From AP-15 sp963703745 (lineage in GTDB: Bacteria; Pseudomonadota; Alphaproteobacteria; ATCC43930; CGMCC-115725), in contig CAVPFL010000004.1 in assembly GCA_963703745.1 (NCBI GenBank), positions 1,612,001 through 1,676,000 on the forward strand: 64,000 nucleotides of DNA, given 5' to 3'. Below are positions 8,424 to 16,320 of the stretch, piece after piece (position 1 is the first letter of the stretch; the number at the start of each line of letters is the position of its first letter). Below the pieces are notes generated by a model that did not search any database, was not told where the DNA came from, and saw only the letters and a program-made list of their open reading frames with translations. A program made the translations under genes and the position numbers.

Positions 8424-9083
8424 TCAAGCCCCCTGCGCCGCGCGCATGACGCCTCGGAGATAATGATCGTAAGCACCGCAGCGGCAGAGATTGCCCGACA
8501 TCGCCAGCCGGGCCTCGTCGACCGTCGGCTTCGGGTTCGCCTTTAGCAAAGCAACCGCCGACATCACCTGGCCGACGGTGCAGAAGCCACATTGCGGACC
8601 CAATTCCTCGACAAACGCCGCCTGTACTTTGTGCAGCTCGCCATTGGGGCCTTGCAGGCCTTCGACCGTGGTGATCTGGCGACCGCGCACGGCGTGCGTC
8701 AGCGTCGAGCAGGAGTAGATCGCCAGATCGTCGACGATCACCGTGCACGCCCCGCACTCGCCGTGGTCGCAACCGAGCTTGGTTCCAGTCAGACCGAGCT
8801 TGTAGCGCAGGGTGTGCGACAGCGTTTCCTGCGGCAGCACGTCGACCCGTCGGTCCCGGCCGTTGACGTTCAACGTCACCAGTCGCTCGACCGCACCCGA
8901 GGTCTGCGCAAACGCCGCGGTCACCCCGTGACCGCGCATGATGAAGCCCGCGGCGGGAACCGCGGCTCCCGAGGCGATTACGCCTTTGATGAACGCCCGC
9001 CGCGAGGTCGGGCTGCGAGCAAAACCGGTCAGAAGACCATCGGCCGAGACAGCCTCGGTCGCCGATTCATCGCTGTCGGACAT
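8424..9083 (-). CDS. [2Fe-2S] small subunit of aldehyde oxidoreductase with Tat signal (PaoA-like)
   Basis: A 219-residue iron-sulfur subunit and first gene of the operon. A twin-arginine signal (SRRAFIKG at 28-34, then a hydrophobic stretch) sends the complex to the periplasm. Two [2Fe-2S] clusters are predicted: C105, C110, C113, C125 in the plant-ferredoxin-like domain, and C165, C168, C200, C202 in the helical domain. This combination, Tat signal on the small subunit only plus a four-cysteine FAD subunit, matches the periplasmic aldehyde oxidoreductase PaoABC. No paoD/xdhC maturation gene is seen in the window. Confidence 0.87.
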   Translation of the reverse strand: MSDSDESATEAVSADGLLTGFARSPTSRRAFIKGVIASGAAVPAAGFIMRGHGVTAAFAQTSGAVERLVTLNVNGRDRRVDVLPQETLSHTLRYKLGLTGTKLGCDHGECGACTVIVDDLAIYSCSTLTHAVRGRQITTVEGLQGPNGELHKVQAAFVEELGPQCGFCTVGQVMSAVALLKANPKPTVDEARLAMSGNLCRCGAYDHYLRGVMRAAQGA

Positions 9084-9255
9084 GGCCGTTTTCTCCCTAC
9101 GCTCGCAAGGTAGTCACCCGATTATCCCGACGTCCTCGACAGCGTCGCTCGCGACGTCGATACGCGGAAAAATTTTGCAAGTTTTTATCGCATGGAGCAC
9201 GGGGCTGCACAAGGGGCCGCGTAGCCGGTCGGTCGCTGTCTTTGGCTGGTCCGGA

Positions 9256-11334
9256 TCATTGCTCGACGATGACCTGCCCGTACATCCACGGGTGCGGCGT
9301 GCAGATGTAGAAGTACGTGCCGGGCTCTTTGAAGGTGATCGCCTTCGATTCGCCCTTGGCCAGAGCGCCGGTATCCCAGTCGCCGATCTTGCCTTTGTCG
9401 AACGCCGTCGCCGTGTGCGGAAGGTCGCCGACATTGGTGAAGGTCAGCGTCGTGCCCGCCTTGACCCGAATACGGGCCGGCCAATAGGCATATTCGACAT
9501 TGTTGTCGGCGATTTTGACTTTGTCGACGCCCTCGGCAATCGGTCCCGTCGGCCCGGCAACCGTCGCCGGCGCGGGCGGTGGCCATAGCGGGCCCAATTG
9601 TCCCTTCAGCGAGAAGGCCCATACCGCGTCACCGTTGGCGCTGCCCTGGATCGAGTTTCCGCCGGTCGTAAGCGCGATGTACTCGTCACCATCGACCTCG
9701 TAGACCGTCGCGGGTGCGTCCGCACCAAACCCCGTCTGGAATTTCCACAGCACCTCGCCGGTCTTGGCATCCACGGCCACGAAGTTGCCATCGGGCTCGC
9801 CACGAAACAGCAGACCCCCGGCGGTCACGGTCGAGCCGCCGCCACCGCCCATGCGGTACGGCATTTTGTGTTGCCATGCGATCTTGTTGGTAGTGCTGTT
9901 GATTGCGGTGAAGGTGCCGCTCAAGGACGAGCCGATTGGCGGCGCTTGAGTGCCGTTAGTATAACGCACCCCCGTACTGTATTGGCTGGGGACGCGCGAG
10001 AACACGCTCGTCCGGATTGTGCCTGGAACGTAGAGATAGCCCGTATCGGGGTCGTAGGGCATCGGTGACCAGTTCGTACCCCCTTGCCCCGACGGTTGTA
10101 TCAGCACGGGTTCGTCCCAGAACGCCTCGAAGATGCAGCCGGCCTTCTCGTAACCCTCCATCGGCTCCGCGCATAGCGGCACAGTGGCGTCGCCAATCGG
10201 GTAAGGCTGCGTCTTGGCTGTCTTCTGGCGCGGCTCCTGCGGCACCGCGCGTTCCTCGATGCCGACCAGCGGTTTGCCGTTGGTGCGGTCGAGAATGTAC
10301 ACCCAGCCGGTGCGGCCAGCCTCGGCAATCCCCTTGCGCGATTGGCCATTGATCACGGTGTCGAACAGCACGACAGGGCTCGCCGCATCATAGTCCCAGA
10401 TGTCGTGGTGCACCTCTTGGAAATGCCAGACATGTTCGCCGGTCTTGGCGTTCAGCGCGACAATTGACGCGCAGAACAAATTATCGCCTTCGCGCATCGA
10501 CCCGTCGTAATCGGGACCACAATTGCCGGTGGCGAAGTAGACGAGCCCGAGCTGCGGATCGAGAGCAGGCGTATTCCATATCGATGCGCCGCCGCGCTTG
10601 TAGTCATCTGTGCCAGTCGGCCAGGTGTCACTGCCGACCTCGCCCGGGCCAGGGAGGGTATACCAACGCCACAATATCTTGCCGGTCTTGGCATCGAGCG
10701 CGGTTAGGCGGCTGCGCACGCCGAATTCCCCGCCCGTGTTGCCGCTGTAAACGATGCCGTCGAAATAGAGCGGCGCGCTGGTGATCCCGTAACCATTGTG
10801 CCAGTCCTCGATCGGCGTCCTCCACACCTCCTTGCCGGTCTTGATGTCGAGTGCCACGACGTTGGCGTCGAGCTGGCCAAGGAACAGCATGCCTTCGCCC
10901 ATTGCTAAGCCGCGGTTGAGCCACCCGCAGCAGACGGTCGAGATCGTCTGACCGATGCCGGACCGGTGCTCCCACAGGTTCTCGCCGGTCTTCGCATTGA
11001 TCGCGAACACATCGTCATTGCCGGTGACCATGTACATGATCCCGTCCTTGACGAGGGGTGTGGCCTCCGCCGAGTACTTTCCGCCCAACCCGGAGCCGTT
11101 GAGGCGGGTCATCCAGGCGCCCTTGAGCTGCTTGACGTTGGTCGCATCGATTTGCTTCAGCGTCGAGTAACGCTGGTTGGTCAGGTTGCCGCCATTGGTA
11201 ACCCAATCCTTGCCGACCGGGCTCTGCAGCAAGTGATCGATTTCCGGATCGGCAGCCTGGAGCGGCGCGGCTCCCAGAAGCAGCACGCCGAGGGCGATCA
11301 ATGCGGGGACCATTCGCCGCGAGCGGGATCGCAT
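9256..11334 (-). CDS. PQQ-dependent alcohol dehydrogenase fused to a C-terminal cupredoxin domain
   Basis: A 692-residue periplasmic quinoprotein. Signal peptide 1-27; eight-bladed beta-propeller dehydrogenase to about 590; then a blue-copper domain with ligands H640, C678, H681 and M684 (PHTATAF and CTPHPWM). The vicinal disulfide pair C135-C136 that stacks on PQQ is present, as are metal ligands E203 and N271. The catalytic Asp is D314 and a second Asp, D316, follows two residues on (WDYD), the signature linked to lanthanide rather than calcium enzymes. The copper domain probably takes the electrons that a c-type cytochrome normally takes. Fusions to cytochrome c are common in this family; a cupredoxin is unusual. 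Confidence 0.88.
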   Translation of the reverse strand: MRSRSRRMVPALIALGVLLLGAAPLQAADPEIDHLLQSPVGKDWVTNGGNLTNQRYSTLKQIDATNVKQLKGAWMTRLNGSGLGGKYSAEATPLVKDGIMYMVTGNDDVFAINAKTGENLWEHRSGIGQTISTVCCGWLNRGLAMGEGMLFLGQLDANVVALDIKTGKEVWRTPIEDWHNGYGITSAPLYFDGIVYSGNTGGEFGVRSRLTALDAKTGKILWRWYTLPGPGEVGSDTWPTGTDDYKRGGASIWNTPALDPQLGLVYFATGNCGPDYDGSMREGDNLFCASIVALNAKTGEHVWHFQEVHHDIWDYDAASPVVLFDTVINGQSRKGIAEAGRTGWVYILDRTNGKPLVGIEERAVPQEPRQKTAKTQPYPIGDATVPLCAEPMEGYEKAGCIFEAFWDEPVLIQPSGQGGTNWSPMPYDPDTGYLYVPGTIRTSVFSRVPSQYSTGVRYTNGTQAPPIGSSLSGTFTAINSTTNKIAWQHKMPYRMGGGGGSTVTAGGLLFRGEPDGNFVAVDAKTGEVLWKFQTGFGADAPATVYEVDGDEYIALTTGGNSIQGSANGDAVWAFSLKGQLGPLWPPPAPATVAGPTGPIAEGVDKVKIADNNVEYAYWPARIRVKAGTTLTFTNVGDLPHTATAFDKGKIGDWDTGALAKGESKAITFKEPGTYFYICTPHPWMYGQVIVEQ

Positions 11335-11463
11335 GTCGTCTCCTCCTCTTTATAGTTGTATATTCGACGGGAAGAAGGCCGGTTTGCCGTTGCGAAGCCT
11401 AGCACCAACCGGTGGACCCTCATAGCTCGTTTTGGCCGGAAGATACGGGAGGCTGCGTCGCAG

Positions 11464-11961
11464 TCAGGGGCTCGGGTACGAATGGTGGCCCAGCCACTTG
11501 GCGACGAGACGGAAAGATTGTGTAATTTCGGCACTCGTCATGTGTTCCAATGCGGCGTCCCGACACTCCGAAGCATCAGATTGGCCGTTCGATTGTGCGA
11601 TTTCGCACCAGGCGAAGGCCATTACATAATTCTGCCGCACGCCCTCACCAAAGAAATACAATGTCCCGAGCAGAAGCTGAGCTTCGGCTTGGCCCTTACC
11701 GGCCGCCCTTTCAAACCAGGAGGCCGCCTCGACATCGTCTTGAGCGACGCCGAGACCTTTGTGAAACAGGAACCCGAGACCGGCCTGTGCTGGGGCATCG
11801 CCGCGTTCGGCCAGTGGGTACCAGTCGCGGAAGGCGGCGGTGTAATCACCGCGATTATACGCCGCGAGCCCCGAGCTAAAGTCGCCGGCGATCGCTGGCT
11901 CACCGGCCGAAAGCAGCAGGATCAAGAGGCTCGCGAGACGTTCCAGCGACCAGGAATGCAT
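11464..11961 (-). CDS. Secreted Sel1-like repeat protein
   Basis: A 165-residue protein with a signal peptide (to about residue 25, AIAGD) and three Sel1/TPR-like repeats: DYTAAFRDWYPLAERGDAPA, then the AQAGLGFLFHKGLGV and AEAQLLLGTLYFFGEGV repeats. Sel1 repeats bind proteins. It lies between two PQQ dehydrogenase genes on the same strand, 31 bases after the upstream one, so it is probably co-transcribed and may help assemble or scaffold these periplasmic enzymes. No catalytic motif is seen. Confidence 0.75.
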   Translation of the reverse strand: MHSWSLERLASLLILLLSAGEPAIAGDFSSGLAAYNRGDYTAAFRDWYPLAERGDAPAQAGLGFLFHKGLGVAQDDVEAASWFERAAGKGQAEAQLLLGTLYFFGEGVRQNYVMAFAWCEIAQSNGQSDASECRDAALEHMTSAEITQSFRLVAKWLGHHSYPSP

Positions 11962-11992
11962 AGGCGAAGCTAAGCCCGGGCTGCAATCAGAC

Positions 11993-13780
11993 CTAATCGA
12001 TGGCGAACACCCATACCGAACCCCCTTGGGGTACGTCAGGAAACTCCCATGGCCGTTCGAGGTTCAGCCGTGCCTGCATGCGGGCCGCATCGACGCCCCA
12101 CCCCGACTGCACGGCGATGTACTGCTTGCCGTCGACTTCAAAAGAAACCGGCACCCCGTTGACCCCCGAGCCGGTCCGAAATTCCCAAAGGATCTTGCCA
12201 TTCGCGGCGTCGAAGGCGCGGAAGTAGCGGTCGTTGGTGCCGCCCATGAACAGCACGCCACCGGCCGTCGCCAGCACCGGCCCCCACAATTGCGAGTAGG
12301 CGAACGGATGGCTCCAGACCTTTTGGCCGGTATCGAGATTCCACGCCTGCAGTTCGCCTATATGGTCGGCACCCGGCGCGATCGAGAAGATCGAATTTGC
12401 CGGCGCTATTCCGGTAAAGCGCTGCCCCGGAGTATAGGTGACCGGATCGCCCATAAGTGCCCCGCACAGATTGTCGTTGGCTGGGATGTAGAGCAGCCGG
12501 GTTTTCGGACTGTAGGCTGGAGGCGGCCAGTCCTTGCCGCCCCACAACGACGGGCAAAACTCGGCTTTCTTGCCGGTCCCGGGCTGACGGGCGGGGTCGA
12601 CGTTGGGCCGCCCGGTCTCGGGATCGAGGCTCTTGAACACGTTCTGCTTCACGAACGGCTTGCCGTCGACAAAGTTGATTTTGTCGGCCGTCCGCTCGAG
12701 CCACCACAGATAGCCGTCGCGGGCGACGTATGCGAGCCCCTTGATGGTCCTGCCGTTATGCTGATAGTCGACGAGGATCGGCGGGTTGACCTCGTCCCAA
12801 TCCCAAGAATCGTTCGGATGGTATTGGTGAAAGCCCTTGATCCGGCCCGTCGAGGCGTCGAGCGCGATTGTCGAGGAGGTGTAATAGTTGTCTCCTGGGC
12901 GTTGATCGCCCATCCAGGGTCCGCCATTGCCGGTGCCCCAAAATGCGAGATTTGTTGCGGGATCGTAGGCGCCGCTGATCCACACCGACCCGCCGCCTGT
13001 CTTCCACTGGTCGCCTTTGGGCCATGTCTCGCTGCCGGGCTCGCCGGCAGCCGGCACCGTATAGGTCTTCCACAGCGGCTTGCCGGTCTCGGCGTCAAAA
13101 GCCGCAACAAACCCGCGAACCCCGAGCTCGCCGCCCGAGCAGCCGACCATCACCTTGCCGTCGGCGACGAGCGGCGCCAACGACATGTAGTACCCATGCG
13201 TGTAGTCCTCGACCTTGGCGTTCCACACCTCCTTGCCGGTCTTGGCGTCGAGGGCCACGAGCACCGCGTCGGCTGCAGCGAAATAGACCTTGTCGCCGAG
13301 CAGGCCGACGCCGCGGCTCGTCGGATGGAGCAGCAGAATGTCCTCAGGGATCGGCCTCTTGAACCGCCATAGGAGGTCGCCCTTCTTGGCGTCAATCGCC
13401 AACACCTGGTTCCCCGGTGTGGCGACGAACATTACCCCGTTGTTGACGATCGGCGGCGCTTGGTGACCTTCGATCTGACCGGTCTGCAAGGTCCACACTG
13501 GTTTGAGCCGGCCGGCATTTTCGGTCGTAATCTGCGACAGCGGGCTGTAGCCCCAGCCGTCATAGGTTCGGCGGTACAGCAGCCAGTCGCTATCCTCCGG
13601 CTGCTTAAGCCGCTCCGCGGTCACCGGCTTGTAGCCCTGCAATATCGGGGGTACCGGACGAGGGCTCTCCGGCGTCGGCGGGGGCGGCAGCGGCTGCTGC
13701 GCCGAAGCTGTCGCGGCAGACAACGCGAGCGCCAAGGCGCTCGCCGCGATCGTTGCATGGAGATAGTATTTTTTCGACAC
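11993..13780 (-). CDS. PQQ-dependent alcohol dehydrogenase, lanthanide-type signature, no vicinal disulfide
   Basis: A 595-residue periplasmic quinoprotein with signal peptide 1-27 and repeated propeller blades (VLAIDAKKGDLLWRF, VALDAKTGKEVW). Predicted metal ligands are E218, N285 and catalytic D327, with a second Asp D329 (SWDWDEV), the pattern associated with lanthanide enzymes. Where XoxF has two adjacent cysteines the sequence reads HPTSRGVGL, so the vicinal disulfide is missing. No heme motif is present, so an external electron acceptor is needed; the Rieske gene 24 bases upstream in the same operon is a candidate. It is closely similar to the enzyme at 20507-22234. Confidence 0.87.
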   Translation of the reverse strand: MSKKYYLHATIAASALALALSAATASAQQPLPPPPTPESPRPVPPILQGYKPVTAERLKQPEDSDWLLYRRTYDGWGYSPLSQITTENAGRLKPVWTLQTGQIEGHQAPPIVNNGVMFVATPGNQVLAIDAKKGDLLWRFKRPIPEDILLLHPTSRGVGLLGDKVYFAAADAVLVALDAKTGKEVWNAKVEDYTHGYYMSLAPLVADGKVMVGCSGGELGVRGFVAAFDAETGKPLWKTYTVPAAGEPGSETWPKGDQWKTGGGSVWISGAYDPATNLAFWGTGNGGPWMGDQRPGDNYYTSSTIALDASTGRIKGFHQYHPNDSWDWDEVNPPILVDYQHNGRTIKGLAYVARDGYLWWLERTADKINFVDGKPFVKQNVFKSLDPETGRPNVDPARQPGTGKKAEFCPSLWGGKDWPPPAYSPKTRLLYIPANDNLCGALMGDPVTYTPGQRFTGIAPANSIFSIAPGADHIGELQAWNLDTGQKVWSHPFAYSQLWGPVLATAGGVLFMGGTNDRYFRAFDAANGKILWEFRTGSGVNGVPVSFEVDGKQYIAVQSGWGVDAARMQARLNLERPWEFPDVPQGGSVWVFAID

Positions 13781-13804
13781 AGCGTCTCCCCTCGATTTCT
13801 GAGA

Positions 13805-14383
13805 TTACATTTGTTGGAACCCGGCCCGGCCGGTGAACGGCCTGGCGACGACGAGCCGCCCGTCGGCGATCCTCAACGGCAGAGCAGGCAGGGGTCGCGG
13901 CGCCGGCCCGCTCACCACTTTGGCTGCTGCCTTCGGGTCATATTGCGAATAATGGCATGGGCATTCGAGGCACTGTGAATCCGCGTGCCAGCCGATCACA
14001 TCGCATCCCGTGTGCGTGCATATCGCCGAATAGGCGACGGCACCTTCGGCAGCGCGTTCCTTGGTCAGCGGATCGAGGTTCTCGGGATCGAGGCGGAGTA
14101 GCAGGATCTTATTGAGCCGCGAGCCGTCGCGCACAGTGTTACTCTCCGGATCAATCGGCCAAGCAAACATCTGCTTGCTGCCAAGCGCTAAATCGTCCGG
14201 CTTTAACGGCTCGGGAGCACCCGTGGCGCCGACCGCAACCAAGAGATCGCCTTCCCGCGGCCGCTCGCGCGCCGGGTCGGCCTGCGCCAAGGCGAGACGC
14301 GGGGCGAGCGTGACGCCGACGCCCATCCCGAGCGCAAGCCGACGCCCGATCGCTCGGGCACTGCACTGAAATTGCCGGTCCAC
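13805..14383 (-). CDS. Exported Rieske [2Fe-2S] protein
   Basis: A 192-residue protein with a twin-arginine-like N-terminus (IGRRLALGMGVGV) and a Rieske domain. Cluster ligands are C122, H124 (CTHTGC) and C141, H144 (CPCHYSQYD); C127 and C143 would form the usual disulfide. It resembles small Rieske subunits such as that of arsenite oxidase rather than a dioxygenase ferredoxin. It is the first gene of a run followed by a PQQ dehydrogenase, so it may pass electrons from the quinoprotein to the respiratory chain. That role is inferred only from gene order. Confidence 0.82.
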   Translation of the reverse strand: MDRQFQCSARAIGRRLALGMGVGVTLAPRLALAQADPARERPREGDLLVAVGATGAPEPLKPDDLALGSKQMFAWPIDPESNTVRDGSRLNKILLLRLDPENLDPLTKERAAEGAVAYSAICTHTGCDVIGWHADSQCLECPCHYSQYDPKAAAKVVSGPAPRPLPALPLRIADGRLVVARPFTGRAGFQQM

Positions 14384-14532
14384 CTGTCCTCACCTATGCT
14401 CGTCGGCAAGCTTGACTGCCGGCTGGTTCGAACATTCCGAACGATAGGCGAGATTATCACCCGCCGCGGCCTCTGTCAGCTGAAGTGGTGGATATCTAGG
14501 GCGTGGAGAGCGCGGAAACCCGAGGAGATCTC

Positions 14533-15696
14533 ATGCGGCACATGTTGCCTTGGCCTACGCCCGTTCCGAGCCGGCGTCGTTTTCTTGCTGCCGGGCTTGC
14601 GGTGCTGGGTACCGGCGCGGCTGCTTCGCGGCCTTCACCCAGTCGGGCGGCGGAAACGATTGCGCTGCGCAAATTGGCGGCGCAGAAAGGCCTCCTCTAC
14701 GGCACCACGATCTCGGCAGCGCAGATCACCGGCGACCTTCCGTTTGTTGATCTGGTGCGCCAAGAAGCCGGCCTCGTCGTTGCCGAGAACGAGATGAAGT
14801 GGCAGGTCATCAACCGGGGCGCTCCCGGCGATGACGACTACGCGCCCGCGGACACTATCGCCAACTTCGCGGCCGCCAATAAACTCGTCCTGCGCGGCCA
14901 TAATCTCCTGTGGTACCACCGCACCCCGACATGGTACTTCGACTTGCCCGACCGGACGGCACAGGAGCGGGCCGTCGTCGATCATATCGCGCAACTGGCC
15001 GGCCGGTACCGCGGCCGAATCCATAGCTGGGACGTCGTCAACGAGCCGATCGAACCCAAGGATGGGCGGCCGGACGGCCTGCGCACCGCGGTGTTTCTCG
15101 AGACGCTCGGGCCCGAATATCTCGATCTCGCCTACCATACCGCGCGAAACACCGATCCGAATGCCCGCCTCGTCGTCAACGAATACGATATCGAGCTCGA
15201 CGCGCCGGAACAGGAGGCGCGCCGCATCGCGCTGCTGCACCTGCTCGAAGGAATGCGGCGATCCGAGACGCCGGTCGACGCGGTCGGCATCCAGGCTCAT
15301 CTGTCCGCGGCCGGCGGACCACCCTTTTCCCCTTCGCTGCTGCGGCGGTTTCTCGCCGAGATAGCGAGCCTCGGCCTGACGATCCAGATCACCGAGCTCG
15401 ACGTCACCGACGAGAATGTGCCGGCCGACGTGACCGTCAGAGACAATCTGGTCGCCGACACTTATCGCCGTTTCCTCGACACCGCTCTCGACGAGCCCGC
15501 GGTCAAGATGGTCGTTACCTGGGGCCTGTCGGACCGCCACAGCTGGATCGTGCGCCGCGAAACCTATCAGGCGAAATGGCGGACCGACAATGCCGCCTCG
15601 CGCCCGCTGCCGTTTGACGCCGATCTCGAGCCCAAACCGGCTTTCAATGCCATTGCCGGCGCGTTTGCGCACGCACCTCGCAGAGCCAGCGGGTAG
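14533..15696 (+). CDS. Endo-1,4-beta-xylanase, GH10 family, Tat-exported
   Basis: A 387-residue glycoside hydrolase. The ATG at 14533 follows a GGAG ribosome site; the frame is open 10 codons further up. A twin-arginine signal (SRRRFLAAGLAVLG) directs export. Hallmarks of GH10 are the acid/base glutamate in WDVVNEPIEP (E171 from this start), the nucleophile in QITELDVTDE (E288) and the RGHNLLWY segment. It would cut xylan backbones outside the cytoplasm. It stands alone, divergent from the Rieske gene, with no other polysaccharide gene nearby, so its link to the quinoprotein cluster is unclear. Confidence 0.88.
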   Translation: MRHMLPWPTPVPSRRRFLAAGLAVLGTGAAASRPSPSRAAETIALRKLAAQKGLLYGTTISAAQITGDLPFVDLVRQEAGLVVAENEMKWQVINRGAPGDDDYAPADTIANFAAANKLVLRGHNLLWYHRTPTWYFDLPDRTAQERAVVDHIAQLAGRYRGRIHSWDVVNEPIEPKDGRPDGLRTAVFLETLGPEYLDLAYHTARNTDPNARLVVNEYDIELDAPEQEARRIALLHLLEGMRRSETPVDAVGIQAHLSAAGGPPFSPSLLRRFLAEIASLGLTIQITELDVTDENVPADVTVRDNLVADTYRRFLDTALDEPAVKMVVTWGLSDRHSWIVRRETYQAKWRTDNAASRPLPFDADLEPKPAFNAIAGAFAHAPRRASG

Positions 15697-15978
15697 CCGA
15701 CTAATGACCGTGTTGTGTCAGTTACCGTGATGGGTGATTTGGGGCGGCTGGCCAGCTTGGAGCAGCCCTTGATCGGCGCCGCTGGGGGTTTGTCCAGTGC
15801 GGCCATGGTAGGTCCAATACGTAAAGTAAAGCGACCCCGGAGTAGCCACCGCCTTCTTCTCCAGTGGACGAAACGGCCCGATATTTATTCTTCCAAGTTG
15901 CGGCACGAGGTTGATGTCGGTCGGTCCGCCCAAGGTGTGTGGTATCGCGTGCCCTCGATGATAAAGTGGGCCAGCGCT

Positions 15979-16254
15979 TCATGGATGACCGGCCATGCGG
16001 GACGCATCTCTCGCTCCCCCATGGCGGCCTTTGCTGATACCCCACGCCGCAATCAACCGTTCCTTGACGATGTCAAATAAGTAGCAGAATTCGGCAACCG
16101 TGGTTTCAACGATTTCTGTCTTCTGACTGGCCCGCGCGTAATCATCGAGCCAGACTTCCACGAGATACGGGACGACCTTTGCCGAGAAGCCTTGGTCCGG
16201 CGAGCGCGGATCGACCGTGCGCACCAGACCGGAAAGTCGGGGGTACTGGGCCAT
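15979..16254 (-). CDS. Small protein of unknown function, probably frameshifted near its end
   Basis: A 91-residue ORF with an excellent ribosome site (GGAGGT five bases before the ATG), 66 bases after the molybdenum subunit gene. I do not recognise it. From about W71 the last residues (SKGRHGGARDASRM) look like out-of-frame sequence, while the +1 frame continues with a protein-like stretch (PAWPVIHEALAHFIIEGTRY) to a stop at 15885-15887. Removing one G from the GGGG run near 16050 would join them into a protein of about 122 residues. The remaining sequence to the xylanase (15697-15884) shows no gene. Confidence 0.5.
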   Translation of the reverse strand: MAQYPRLSGLVRTVDPRSPDQGFSAKVVPYLVEVWLDDYARASQKTEIVETTVAEFCYLFDIVKERLIAAWGISKGRHGGARDASRMAGHP

Positions 16255-16320
16255 CGACGACCTCCAGGGCGCCGTTTGATTTGGAAGGCCGGACGGGTGT
16301 ACCCGTCCGGCCCCCTTCCC

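Noticed and set aside
12026..13372. Long plus-strand ORF (448 codons) opposite a PQQ dehydrogenase
   Set aside because: It is antisense to a strongly supported quinoprotein gene; composition is arginine/histidine-rich as expected for a mirror frame in high-GC DNA.
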